NCBI GenBank assembly: GCA_030685235.1
Contig: MU839291.1
Span: 1 to 40,921 of the forward strand
Origin: Copromyces sp. CBS 386.78
Taxonomy: Eukaryota; Ascomycota; Sordariomycetes; Sordariales; Sordariaceae
Reading direction: 5' to 3'
DNA: 40,921 nt
Below, one piece after another: positions 32,265 through 40,921 of this stretch (the stretch's first letter is position 1; every line of letters starts with the position of its first letter). Position numbers and translations under genes: made by a program. Below the pieces are notes generated by a model that saw only the letters and a program-made list of their open reading frames with translations, searched no databases and was not told where the DNA came from.

Positions 32265-35200
32265 TCACTCGCTCCCCACATCAACACTCTCGCACCATCT
32301 CCTGACTGCCTCCCGCAGTGTGCTTCCTGGAATCCGTTGAGCCTCCAGGCTCTCCCTCTCTCGCCTTCGAGCTATGCCTGAGCTAGCTTCCTTCTCGCCA
32401 GCATTGCTTTGCCCTGAGCTTGGGTCCAAGTCTTCTATGACTTCACGAATGATCTCTTCCAGAGCCGACAGGATCACTATCTTGCATTGTGATCTAGGGA
32501 CTTCCTGGGAAACAACAAGCTCCCTTGGGCGATGGTAGGTGTCCTCCGGGTGCTGCTGGGACGACGTGCTGTCACTCCTCTCTCGCAGCTTGCTGGTTGA
32601 GCGCGAAGAGCAGTTGGAGCTTCCTTTGCTGATATCGGCGGCGGTGGTAATGACTTTCTCCACAGCTTCAACCAAGGCATCATCTGAGCTGAGTAAGGTC
32701 TCTTCGATAAACTCGTCCTTGACGTGTGGTTCGAAGGGAGAAGGCGACGGCAGTGTGGGTGCTGGGGAGGCAGTTACCGGTGTCATAGTGGAAGGCGTGT
32801 TCGGGCCACTAATCAAACTGACCTTGACGAGACGACGATATCGTATCCGCGTAATCGTGAACGTTGTACTATCGGCGATGATGGCAGTGCTGACATCCAC
32901 CCACTTCTCCGTGGCACTTTCAGATGAGTTGGGGACCCACGCCGTGGGTGGCTCGGCCTCCATCGAGGCCTTAATCTGCTCCTTGAGGCCTTCTTGCACC
33001 GGCACCGCCTGGAGTACGAAATCTGGATGGTAACTTTGCAACCAACCAGCAGCATTCAACGGCCCATCCCCATCCACAGATACGCGCGACGACTGCTCAA
33101 ACGTCTCGAATGCTGTGCCAAACCCAGCGTTGGATAGGTATCCACTGCTCGATGGCGAACTCACTGCGGTCTCGAAAGAGGCAAGATAGTCTGGAAAAGC
33201 GATATCGACGTCAATGACTCCGTCATCGGTGATGGACGTCTTGACGGGAGACTCAAAGGCGCCTGAAGGATCGGGAATCCTCTGTGGCCTTTGTCCGGGA
33301 GTTGTTTGACCTGAAAAGCTCCGGTTCTCTCCAGGCACTTCAACCGGCGACTTTGGATTTCCTCTTTGATCCAGACCAGCACGGTTTTGGACGTCCCCAG
33401 GCTGCCGCATAGAGCTCCGTCCAGGTGTTTGGGGTGGCATGGAGGCCCTGTCCATTTCCTTCCTCATCGGAGGGGTTGTAGCCTCGGTTTGCCCAATGCT
33501 GCCACTGCGAGGCTTTGCTGAGACGATGGAGCCCCTTCTTCGAGTGCTCCATAAGCCGCTGATAACACTCCCCCACCTCGAAGTCTGCCGTTGCTCGCCG
33601 GTCATAAAGCTCTGCGAACCTCCACTTCCAGACCGCGAGATACGCTTGAGGTCGTCAGCAGCAAGGCTGTTGCTGCTGCCCGGTCGGGTACTAGCAAAAG
33701 AGTCGGCGCGATGGACCATGGCAAAATGAGGGATGCTCATTTCAGGGGTAATGGCTCCAGTTGTAGCAGCACTACTTTTCCGCATAGTCGGATCGTTGCC
33801 TCGGATTGGGAGATGGGTCGTCCGTATTGAACTGGCATCAGAAGCTCGCCTCTCGTGCCTCGATTCCATACTCAAGTGCGCCAAGTTAATCGGAACTGCA
33901 GCAGTACGTGCGCCTTGCGACTGCAAGCTGAGATTTCGCGAGTGAGATGCTCGCCCGGGACCTGTACGGCGGTTGATCCTCCTGCGCAGCGACTCCTCCT
34001 TAAGGATAGGCACAATAAGCGACGGGGGAGACTGCGAAAAAGTCCCGAATGATGCGGCGGTACTTGGCCGGTGTGGACGGGCTCCGGGAACCTGTTGGGA
34101 TGCCGGCAAGAACGCAGCCAGTAAGAAGAGTAATCTCCGCGCAACGCTTTTGTCTTGGGCGACAATAACAGTCCGACTGGGAACCGACGCATCTGCGTCC
34201 ATGCATCCTTTCTGTTGTATACAGTAGCGACGCCGATAGGATGGGGGACTTAGCGCTTGTAACCAGTCGGTATGTGTCGCAAGAAAGCCTGTGAGTAAGT
34301 TGAAAAAGAAGCCCTGCTCTTTGCCGCCAGCCCATTTGGCCACCCAGCGAGCTTCCTCCCGCCAGATGGGCCAACGGTTCTGTCCAGTGACGACCCGCGC
34401 CGCTCGGATACCATCTACTATCCTGGCCTTGGCGTATTCCGTTTCCCGGCTGATATGTCGATTTTCGAGAAGACAGTTCGGAGGTAGTGTAACGTGTTTT
34501 GCATTTGTTTTGGGTGGTTTGGGTGGAGGTGGATCGCCGCTGCGCCGTCCAGCTATTGATTGGCCTGGTGCAATCTGAGGGGGGATGTAAGCCGGAAGAG
34601 GGTCAGGGGAAGTGAGATCTGCCTGTAGCAGCAACGATAATATAACCTTGGCGGCAACAAATTGCAGCTGATTCAGCGTCCTCATGATTATGTCCCAATG
34701 TTGTGTGATAACGTCGATTTGGTCTTCGGTGTCACTGCCGAAAGTAGTCTCAAAAGACTCAAATCCATACCCTCCTTGGCCGACCATGGTCCAACCTGAA
34801 GGACGTGTTGAACCAAGGGAAGAAGGAAACGAATCTTGTTCTTGGTAAGAACTGGATCCCCGAAAACCTTGCCTCGACGTGGTGGTGGGCGTGGGATGAG
34901 GGGAGGACGGAGGAAGGTTGATAACCAATGCAACTGCGTACATGGGAGTTCTCTTCTGCTTAGGCTGCACCTTCCTCTTTTTGCTTCTGACGTCTTCGGC
35001 GTGCGGTGGAAAGGGGTAACCTATGCTTTCTTCGGTAAAGGAGGCCCCCCTAGGACTGATCATATCTTCCTCAACAGGCAGACTCACGGGGAACAGTCTT
35101 GTGACGAGGACTCGCTTACGATCCGGCACACGGTTTGCTGTAGCGGCGCTCTGAGCCCCGGCATAAGACGGCATGGTCTCCGAGGAAAAGGATTGTGAGA

Positions 35201-35960
35201 GCCGGCTCGACCTCATACTTGCCCTTCCGATGGAGCTCCGCCTGTCAGCAAACGCCGAACCGGGATCGGTCTGTCGGGCCTCTGTCGGTACCACGTGAAC
35301 CTTTGTCGACGTTCCTTTGTATGCCATAAGTTCAGAATTGCCGAAGATGCAACTGGAGAAAGTGGCAAGTTCCTCACGATACTCGCGCATGTGACGTTGG
35401 GAGTCGGATTCGAAGTGGCCATGGCCTGGGGTACGGCCATGGAGGGAATTTCGATTTTCAAAAGCACCGCGTCGTGTCTTGGGGCTGCTGGACTGAATGG
35501 CCATGGGACGCTGAGCATGGCTGATACTGGGTTTTCGCGGAGATGTCGGATTCCGGCGGGTATCTTGGGCGGGATAGAGGGATGAAGGACCGCCCATCAA
35601 CGGGTTGGTTTGGACGGCAGGCGGCGACTGGCTGTCATAAAGAAGGGAAGAGGTGAGGGAGCCTAGAGCATCCTGCATGATGATGACGCGAACATCGCGC
35701 ACGTCGAGCTCAATACTGCCATTGTAGTCGTAGGCGTTTGTCGAGGGGCTTGCAGTGACAGAAAAGACGCTTGATAGGGGGAAAACGTCGTTGAGACGCT
35801 GTTCGAACAAGTCCTGCGGGTCGGGAAAGAGAAGATTTCGAGTGTGTATGTCTTCTTGAACCGAATCAAGGGAGGTAATGGATTTGTAGGAGGCTGTCTG
35901 GGCGGAAGCGGAATCTCCGGCGCCCGAGACAGCACCGAGGTTAAAGAGTTTCCCGAGCAT
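32265..35960 (-). CDS. Folliculin-interacting protein (FNIP / Lst4 family), 1231 aa
   Basis: A single long exon on the minus strand encodes a FNIP-family protein. With folliculin/Lst7 these form a DENN-type complex that acts as a GTPase-activating factor for RagC/Gtr2 at the vacuole and so relays amino-acid supply to TORC1. The N-terminus reads MLGKLFNL. At residues 84-100 comes ELDVRDVRVIIMQDALG, the hallmark of the fungal FNIP N-terminal domain. Further conserved blocks are ELATFSSCIFGNS (197-209), the strands RVLVTRLFPVSL and MYAVALVINLP (283-350), IDVITQHWDIIMRTL (415-429) and the central DENN-like region with WPIWREEARWVAKW (about 494-620). The C-terminal domain is at about 972-1231, ending LREAVRRWCESVD. 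Long Ser/Pro-rich insertions, likely phosphorylated, separate the blocks. An in-frame ATG at 36053 would add 31 residues, but the family start favours 35960. Confidence 0.9.
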   Translation of the reverse strand: MLGKLFNLGAVSGAGDSASAQTASYKSITSLDSVQEDIHTRNLLFPDPQDLFEQRLNDVFPLSSVFSVTASPSTNAYDYNGSIELDVRDVRVIIMQDALGSLTSSLLYDSQSPPAVQTNPLMGGPSSLYPAQDTRRNPTSPRKPSISHAQRPMAIQSSSPKTRRGAFENRNSLHGRTPGHGHFESDSQRHMREYREELATFSSCIFGNSELMAYKGTSTKVHVVPTEARQTDPGSAFADRRSSIGRASMRSSRLSQSFSSETMPSYAGAQSAATANRVPDRKRVLVTRLFPVSLPVEEDMISPRGASFTEESIGYPFPPHAEDVRSKKRKVQPKQKRTPMYAVALVINLPPSSPHPTPTTTSRQGFRGSSSYQEQDSFPSSLGSTRPSGWTMVGQGGYGFESFETTFGSDTEDQIDVITQHWDIIMRTLNQLQFVAAKVILSLLLQADLTSPDPLPAYIPPQIAPGQSIAGRRSGDPPPPKPPKTNAKHVTLPPNCLLENRHISRETEYAKARIVDGIRAARVVTGQNRWPIWREEARWVAKWAGGKEQGFFFNLLTGFLATHTDWLQALSPPSYRRRYCIQQKGCMDADASVPSRTVIVAQDKSVARRLLFLLAAFLPASQQVPGARPHRPSTAASFGTFSQSPPSLIVPILKEESLRRRINRRTGPGRASHSRNLSLQSQGARTAAVPINLAHLSMESRHERRASDASSIRTTHLPIRGNDPTMRKSSAATTGAITPEMSIPHFAMVHRADSFASTRPGSSNSLAADDLKRISRSGSGGSQSFMTGEQRQTSRWGSVISGLWSTRRRGSIVSAKPRSGSIGQTEATTPPMRKEMDRASMPPQTPGRSSMRQPGDVQNRAGLDQRGNPKSPVEVPGENRSFSGQTTPGQRPQRIPDPSGAFESPVKTSITDDGVIDVDIAFPDYLASFETAVSSPSSSGYLSNAGFGTAFETFEQSSRVSVDGDGPLNAAGWLQSYHPDFVLQAVPVQEGLKEQIKASMEAEPPTAWVPNSSESATEKWVDVSTAIIADSTTFTITRIRYRRLVKVSLISGPNTPSTMTPVTASPAPTLPSPSPFEPHVKDEFIEETLLSSDDALVEAVEKVITTAADISKGSSNCSSRSTSKLRERSDSTSSQQHPEDTYHRPRELVVSQEVPRSQCKIVILSALEEIIREVIEDLDPSSGQSNAGEKEASSGIARRRERESLEAQRIPGSTLREAVRRWCESVDVGSE

Positions 35961-36900
35961 TCTTTGGAGAGAGCAAAAAGGGCTGACAGTTTTGTTCGTC
36001 TTTGTATAAACAGTCAACCCAAGGCGAGAACGGTCAAGACGCAGACAAGTCACGGAGTGATCGTCTTCAACAGCATCCTCTTGGGGCGGTCAGCCGAAGG
36101 AGTTGCATTCTCAGCGGTGCGGTCGCCATACGGAAGAGAGATTCGAGTTAGGATGTCAACAAAACAAGGGAAAAGGATGAGTCGTCCTCACAAGCAGGTG
36201 GCTTGATTCCGTGGGATTCGGCGCAAAGTGAAGATGAAATACCAGACAGACGAAAGTCTTGTGCGGGCTGGCTCGGACTGGCTGGCCACTGATGAGCAGG
36301 ACTCAGAGGTTTTGATCTACTGCGTAGTTGCGCGTGGAAGGATGGAAGAGGAAAGCAATCGACACCCAAGAGTTGCTGGGGATGGAGCTGTCGATAGCTA
36401 GACGGTGGTGCGTGGCCTCGACGACCGATGCCCACGACCGACGAGTGACGGAGGAGGAACGGGGGGCGCGAGACGAGATCGTGGGCGATCTGGACTAGTC
36501 TAGGTCTGGATCCGGACGTCGCGGCTGCTTGGTCGCAAAAAGTGGTGAGGCGAGGCAAGGAAACGCAGTGAGTGGATGGGATACAAATGGGCCCAGTGAG
36601 CCAAGGTCTGCCAGCTATGTAGCGTATATAGCGGCGGCCACCAAGTCTCGGCAGTGAGGTGTTGTTATGTGTACTATGGACGCAGTCAGGTACACAAGTG
36701 AAGGAGAGAATCGATATGGACGGTCTTCTATACAACATACACACTGCCTGCAGGTCGTGGATGACACTATCCGGGACGGCGACGGGGACCGGGAAACGGA
36801 CGGGAAGTGGAAGTCATTGGAAACTTACCGAGTTGTGAAAATGACAGGGCAGAGTTAGGGTAAGGCAGTGAAATCGGTAATCCACGACGACCAGGTTCCC
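35961..36900 (-). promoter_or_regulatory. Upstream region and probable 5' leader of the FNIP gene
   Basis: Minus-strand sequence here is pyrimidine-rich (for example around 36,230-36,330), as in fungal leaders. A consensus 5' splice site, CG|GTAAGT, occurs on the minus strand with the exon ending at 36829. This suggests a possible leader intron, for which several acceptors are conceivable between 36,750 and 36,680; none is convincing. A 198-codon ORF (36148-36744, minus) lies here but shows no recognisable domain, and I treat it as chance. A promoter element could not be defined. Confidence 0.35.
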
Positions 36901-39461
36901 CTAGATTCGAACAAGATGAAATGACACGCGCGCGGGGCACCTGGGGGAGCAGGGAAGGTTAAAAAAGACAAAAAAAAAAACAAGCGCTGTTTCGTCTGTT
37001 TTCACCGACACGTTGCGACGACAGGGAGCATGAGTACAGACTTTTAATGGTGTTTGTTGTTGTTGTTGCTGTTGTGGTTGCAGAGGCAATGTTAGTTGTT
37101 GTCGAGACCAACCTGGAAAAACTCCCCGCCGCCGAGACTACCCGCCGAGACTCGCAGAGGACTGCCCTGGACTCCTCTCCTCTGGCAGTCACGGTCGCGA
37201 ATGGAACCTGCGGGGGTTCGGAATGGCGGTGACGACGTGTGAAAGGAATCCGGTCGAGGCTCCCACGCTCCTTCTCACTTTGCAGCTCAATTCAAAAGCC
37301 CGCGCGGGCCCCAAGAGGTCAAGAACCGCAAGGTCACACTGGGAAGTCGCACTGGAGTCGCACTGGCAGCACTTGCAGCACTTAACTTAGGTTTGCAGCA
37401 CCGCAACGCCGAGGGGTCCCCCATCCTCCAACAAGGCTCCATCTGTGGATTCGCTGGTGGATGCAGACGAACTGAGCGGCAGACAAGGCTCGAGCTCCAG
37501 CAAAGGCCTCGACCCAATGGCACGAAACACAATGCCTGGGTTAAATCGCTTCGCAACCTAACCCTACCCGAAACGGGTAAGGTGACCGCACTAACACTCG
37601 AGTCAGGCAAAGCGCACTCCAGTGATCGCTGCGTTCAGCGGCCCCTGGTGGCACATATCAGCGCTACGTGATCGATACCTCGAATCGCCATAGCAGGGGT
37701 GGTTTATTCAAAGTACCCTTGAGTACCGGCAGATAGGTGCATGTAGGTATCTGTACGACATCCAGACTCTCCGTCCCCACCAAAGCCCACCTCAAGCCGA
37801 TGACCCCTCTTCAGTCTCCGTCCTTGCCGTCAGCCAGATGCTGAAGACTTGACGTCGAGAACTCAATCTTATTCCCATCCACTTCTCCAGGCTCGTGGAT
37901 ACTGGCGCATGGCAGATACTATTTCACATGGCAGAATACCCGACATCCATTGCTTCTCTCATCCCGACCACGTCGACCAAAAACATCTAACCGCTTGCTG
38001 CGGTTTCGCTCACGATGTTGAGGCCTCGATTGCCGAAGACTGCGATCCCGGATCCGCCAGAACCGAACTCGGGCCTTGCCGGTGCCTGGAACTGGCCGAA
38101 GTGTCAAGCTGAAATACGTACCTTTACCCTAGATCGCGCTTATGAGGTTGCATCCTTATTTCACGACTGCAACCCAAGTGGACTGCTGGGCGATCAACTC
38201 CAGCAACGTTATATTACTGCCACCGGCGACACCTCCGAGTATTTGGACCCCGGCATCTTCCCGCATCGGCTTCTACACTACACTACATCTTGCCCTGACA
38301 CGTTCGCCGTCACTTGATGAGAGCCCTTTGACGTGGGCAATTCGAAACCGTGGCCCATGGCTTCTTGCATGCTTGCCGAGACCATATTTCACTAGTATCC
38401 AAACCCTTCAATGTCCGGCAGCGTCAGAAAGGGAGAACACGGGATCTCACTTCGATACCGACCTGCAGTATGAAACTTGCCATCATCCGACCTGACTCGC
38501 AGACCACATCCTCACTTTCAAAAGAACAGCCAAGTGGAGACCCATCTATGTACACTAAACAACGATGCAAAGACATGCCTTAGCCGCCCGATACAACATT
38601 AGATCTAGATTTGTCGGATTTGTCTCGCTATTCCCAACGGGTCGCAACGGGAAGGATTCATGCTCCAACAGCTCGACATATCCCTCACGTGCCCACATCA
38701 TCAAAAAGAACCAGACATGTTCCCCCTCCTTCCCCTTCGTAAGCCCCAAGGCCAATGGATTTACACAGGCCTCAGACCCTTGCGACATGCACAACCAATG
38801 GCACACCAACCAATAGAACAGCAAGAAGGCGTACAAATATGGCCCAAGGAGCAAACCAAGGCTGACGTGATCGTTAAGGCTCATCATTCATGTACCGAGT
38901 TCTAATTTCCCCCGCCTGGCCGTTACTCCTACCGGTACTAGCTACCCCTCACTGGTCGATGTTGCTTGAGTTCAACCTACGGCAAACACTTTTCCACAAT
39001 GTGATGGAGAAACTATTCACGTCGCAGTTATGTAGAGAGGTACAGGTGCAACCGCAGAGCCTCTTCAACCCTCCGCTCCGCCCTCTTGGGTTTTCCTATT
39101 CTGTGCCGCTTTTGCCCGACCATCAAGGTCTCATGTCTACCATCTTTCGGCATCCGCGAGACGAAATCAAGAGGCGAAGATGGCGCTGAGAAAACAGGTA
39201 CCAGTCAGGTACGTACACACGCAGTTGGGGGTTCATCCCTGTGTGTCGTTTGATCTTCGTTTCTCGTTTCTCCCCGCCCTCGCCGCCCCCTGTTCCCCTC
39301 TCTTGATCACTTTGTTTCACTGGTCTAACTGGTCAACTGTCCCCCATCTACTACGCACAACAACACAATCTTCACCACGCTGGCATGTATGCATGAGGAC
39401 GTTGTTGCCGTTGAGCCGTTTGAATCGAACAAAGACTTTCTTCAGCGTATGGTATGGCGTA
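36901..39461. other. 2.5 kb intergenic stretch without a supported gene
   Basis: Composition is ordinary. Short ORFs on both strands (up to 117 codons) overlap each other and show no domain, convincing splice pattern or consistent frame. A candidate small ORF is 38015-38317 (+, 100 codons, starting MLRPRLPKTAIPDPP), listed only as a possibility. A short run of GTT units with interruptions lies at about 37048-37080. An A-rich tract lies at 36960-36980. No tRNA was found. Confidence 0.35.
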
Positions 39462-39510
39462 CCGCTTTTTCTCAGCCGATTGGGATACCCTTAACGTTGG
39501 GAATATCTGG
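39462..39510 (+). repeat. Left inverted end of the MITE-like element
   Basis: 49 bp, pairing with 39652-39700. The outermost 29 positions pair perfectly and the inner 20 with a few mismatches and a one-base shift. Confidence 0.8.
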
Positions 39511-39651
39511 GCCCAACAGGGGCTTCAACCGATCTACTAGCGGGTTGATGCGGGTGACAACCGATCACAGGCTTGCTAACTTGCATCAATTGGTTCCTTG
39601 GGAACGATCCAGTAACAGCATTGGTGGGATTGTGTTAGGCTTTGCTTTGTT

Positions 39652-39700
39652 CCAGATTTCCCGACGCTAAGGGGTATCCCAATCGGCTGAGAAAAAGCGG
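39652..39700 (-). repeat. Right inverted end of the MITE-like element
   Basis: Reverse-complement partner of 39462-39510, ending AAAAAGCGG immediately before the TA flank. Confidence 0.8.
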
Positions 39701-39702
39701 TA

Positions 39703-40828
39703 CCTACGATGCAGATACACCTAGAATAGGTACTAGGTACAAACATGTGCGTATAACATGGTACATACGTTAAGCTGAAGGGAGAGATCTGATACACATT
39801 CAAACCCGCACAGCACATGAGCAGATAACAGCATATTAAAGACGAGACATAGCAAATGCCTACTTCACACATAGGTAAACTGCGACTTGGAGAGATCTGT
39901 CAAGGCGTATGCTGGATGTCAGTGTCCTCTCCTCTTCATCTGTATGTTTCATTTCTGTCCTGACTCATATCGGCGGCCCGTCTTTGCAGGCCCAGAAGGT
40001 CTTCGAAACCACAGATAGACAAGAGAGTTAGACCGAGACCGGTTCGGAGAGCTTAAGAGGAGGCAAGGTCTCACAAAGTAAGCGAGGGTTGTGAAGCGTT
40101 CAGAAATCGTATCAAGAACAGAAAGAAGGGGCAAATTTGGTAGGTGAAGAACAACCCAAGTCAGGCAAATACTCTCATCTCTTGCTTGAATCTATACCAG
40201 CAAGAGGTAAAAATGAGCGTCCTGTTTTCCCGCGATGTGCTAAGCCATGTTTGATTGAGTCCTCCATCTTCCTACACCAGCAGCATAACCGAACGTCCAC
40301 ATGGTCTATCGTGGCTTGCTTGCTTGAGCATGTGTGCCGCTGCAAACAGAGAGAGAGAGGCGGGCGGGCGAGCTACACCCACCACGCTGTTATTGTAAAG
40401 GTAAAGTGGTTGTTTGCTTCGAATAACTCATATACCGTCCGTCCTACATCAACTATCAAGACTATAGTTGGATTGTTGAGTTGGGCTTGGTAAGAATCAG
40501 GAAGGGATCCCTGAAATTGATGACTGCTTCATGAACCTCCCGTCTTCACCGCTTCGAGGAAGGCAAACAGATGTAAATGTAGCGACGGCCTACCTTATCC
40601 AAGCAATGTGTGGTTTGAAATGCTGTGATCCGCCGTGCTTCGCGACTACCAATAATAGAAACAGTTAAAGAGTGATTTAAGACAGTGATGAGAAGTGGTA
40701 ACACCACATTGACAGTGCAGGATTGTGTGGCTATACATGTCCAGGTGTGATGCATCGTGGATGAATTCATGACACGAACTGAGGAATTGCCTAGAACAGT
40801 AGTATGTAGACGGGTTTTAATTATCGAT
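39703..40828. other. Intergenic region to the right end, no supported gene
   Basis: About 1.1 kb of ordinary composition. A few short ORFs (up to 118 codons) show no recognisable domain. A GAGAGAGAGAGG run and a GGCGGGCGGGCG run occur at about 40,350-40,370. This could be promoter or untranslated sequence of a gene beyond the window. Confidence 0.35.
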
Positions 40829-40829
40829 C

Positions 40830-40921
<92 letters not shown>
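40829..40921. repeat. (CAA)31 microsatellite reaching the window edge
   Basis: Thirty-one perfect CAA units (93 bp) run from 40829 to the last base, so the full length is unknown. The tract is not interrupted. If transcribed within a coding frame it would encode Gln, Asn or Thr runs, but no ORF supports that here. Confidence 0.9.

Larger units (their letters stand above)
39462..39700. mobile_element. MITE-like element with 49 bp inverted ends and TA flanks
   Basis: The 239 bp unit starts CCGCTTTTTCTCAGCCGATT and ends with the reverse complement. The outer 29 bp of the two ends are identical, and the full inverted repeats are about 49 bp (39462-39510 and 39652-39700) with a few differences. 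It is flanked by TA on both sides (39460-39461 and 39701-39702), as for Tc1/mariner-type insertions. The centre has no coding capacity. It is not RIP-mutated. Family assignment is inferred from the TA and the structure only. Confidence 0.78.

Noticed and set aside
36148..36744. 198-codon ORF on the minus strand, upstream of the FNIP gene
   Set aside because: No domain, low-complexity Ser/Pro/His composition, and it sits where the FNIP promoter and leader should be. Treated as chance, although a separate upstream exon cannot be excluded.
38555..38887. 110-codon minus-strand ORF with a hydrophobic segment
   Set aside because: A single membrane-like stretch in a stop-poor window; no homology recognised, overlapped by equally long plus-strand ORFs.
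29984..40921. tRNA or rRNA genes in the gene-side half
   Set aside because: I looked for B-box-like GGTTCRANYCC with paired stems and found none; the nearest match (GGTTCACCG near 31,206) lacks the rest of a tRNA.

Overview
The window is fungal nuclear DNA, almost certainly from a filamentous ascomycete (Pezizomycotina). The evidence is: short 59-71 bp GT-AG introns with CTAAC-type branch sites, a folliculin-interacting (FNIP/Lst4) gene of the filamentous-fungal type, Tad1-like LINE, Copia, MULE and Tc1/mariner elements, and heavy repeat-induced point mutation (RIP). I cannot name the genus from the sequence.

The window has two sharply different halves. Positions 1 to about 26,120 are very AT-rich, with CpA/TpG almost gone while CpG survives, no intact ORF, and coding remnants full of TAA/TAG codons where CAA, CAG or TGG are expected. 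This half is a nest of transposons. A left Copia element (A, + strand, 91-231 and 7026-11933) is split by a roughly 6.8 kb Tad1-like LINE (232-7025) and carries the end of a MULE at 1-90. A second Copia copy (B, - strand, 11945-21178) lies tail-to-tail with A and is split by a complete 3.5 kb MULE (13318-16840) with 94 bp terminal inverted repeats. After a short, less mutated island (21179-21442) comes a Tc1/mariner-type element (21445-26121), itself split by a small Gag-only LTR element (22808-24949) with two 221 bp LTRs and a perfect 5 bp target duplication.

From about 26,120 on, the DNA has ordinary base composition and holds two well-supported genes. The first (26536-29983, +, five exons, 1063 aa) is an RBR-type (RING1-IBR-RING2) protein between long disordered arms. 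In its RING2 the position of the catalytic cysteine is phenylalanine, so it looks like an RBR pseudo-ligase. The second (32265-35960, -, one exon, 1231 aa) is the FNIP/Lst4 homologue, expected to work with folliculin/Lst7 on Rag-GTPase and TORC1 signalling at the vacuole.

The rest (29,984-32,264 and 35,961-40,921) has no gene I can defend. It holds a cluster of palindromic GGTACC motifs, a 31-base poly-A tract, the probable FNIP promoter and 5' leader, a 239 bp MITE-like element with long inverted repeats and TA duplications (39462-39700), and a (CAA)31 microsatellite that runs off the right edge. The two genes show no sign of working together; they are neighbours with convergent 3' ends.
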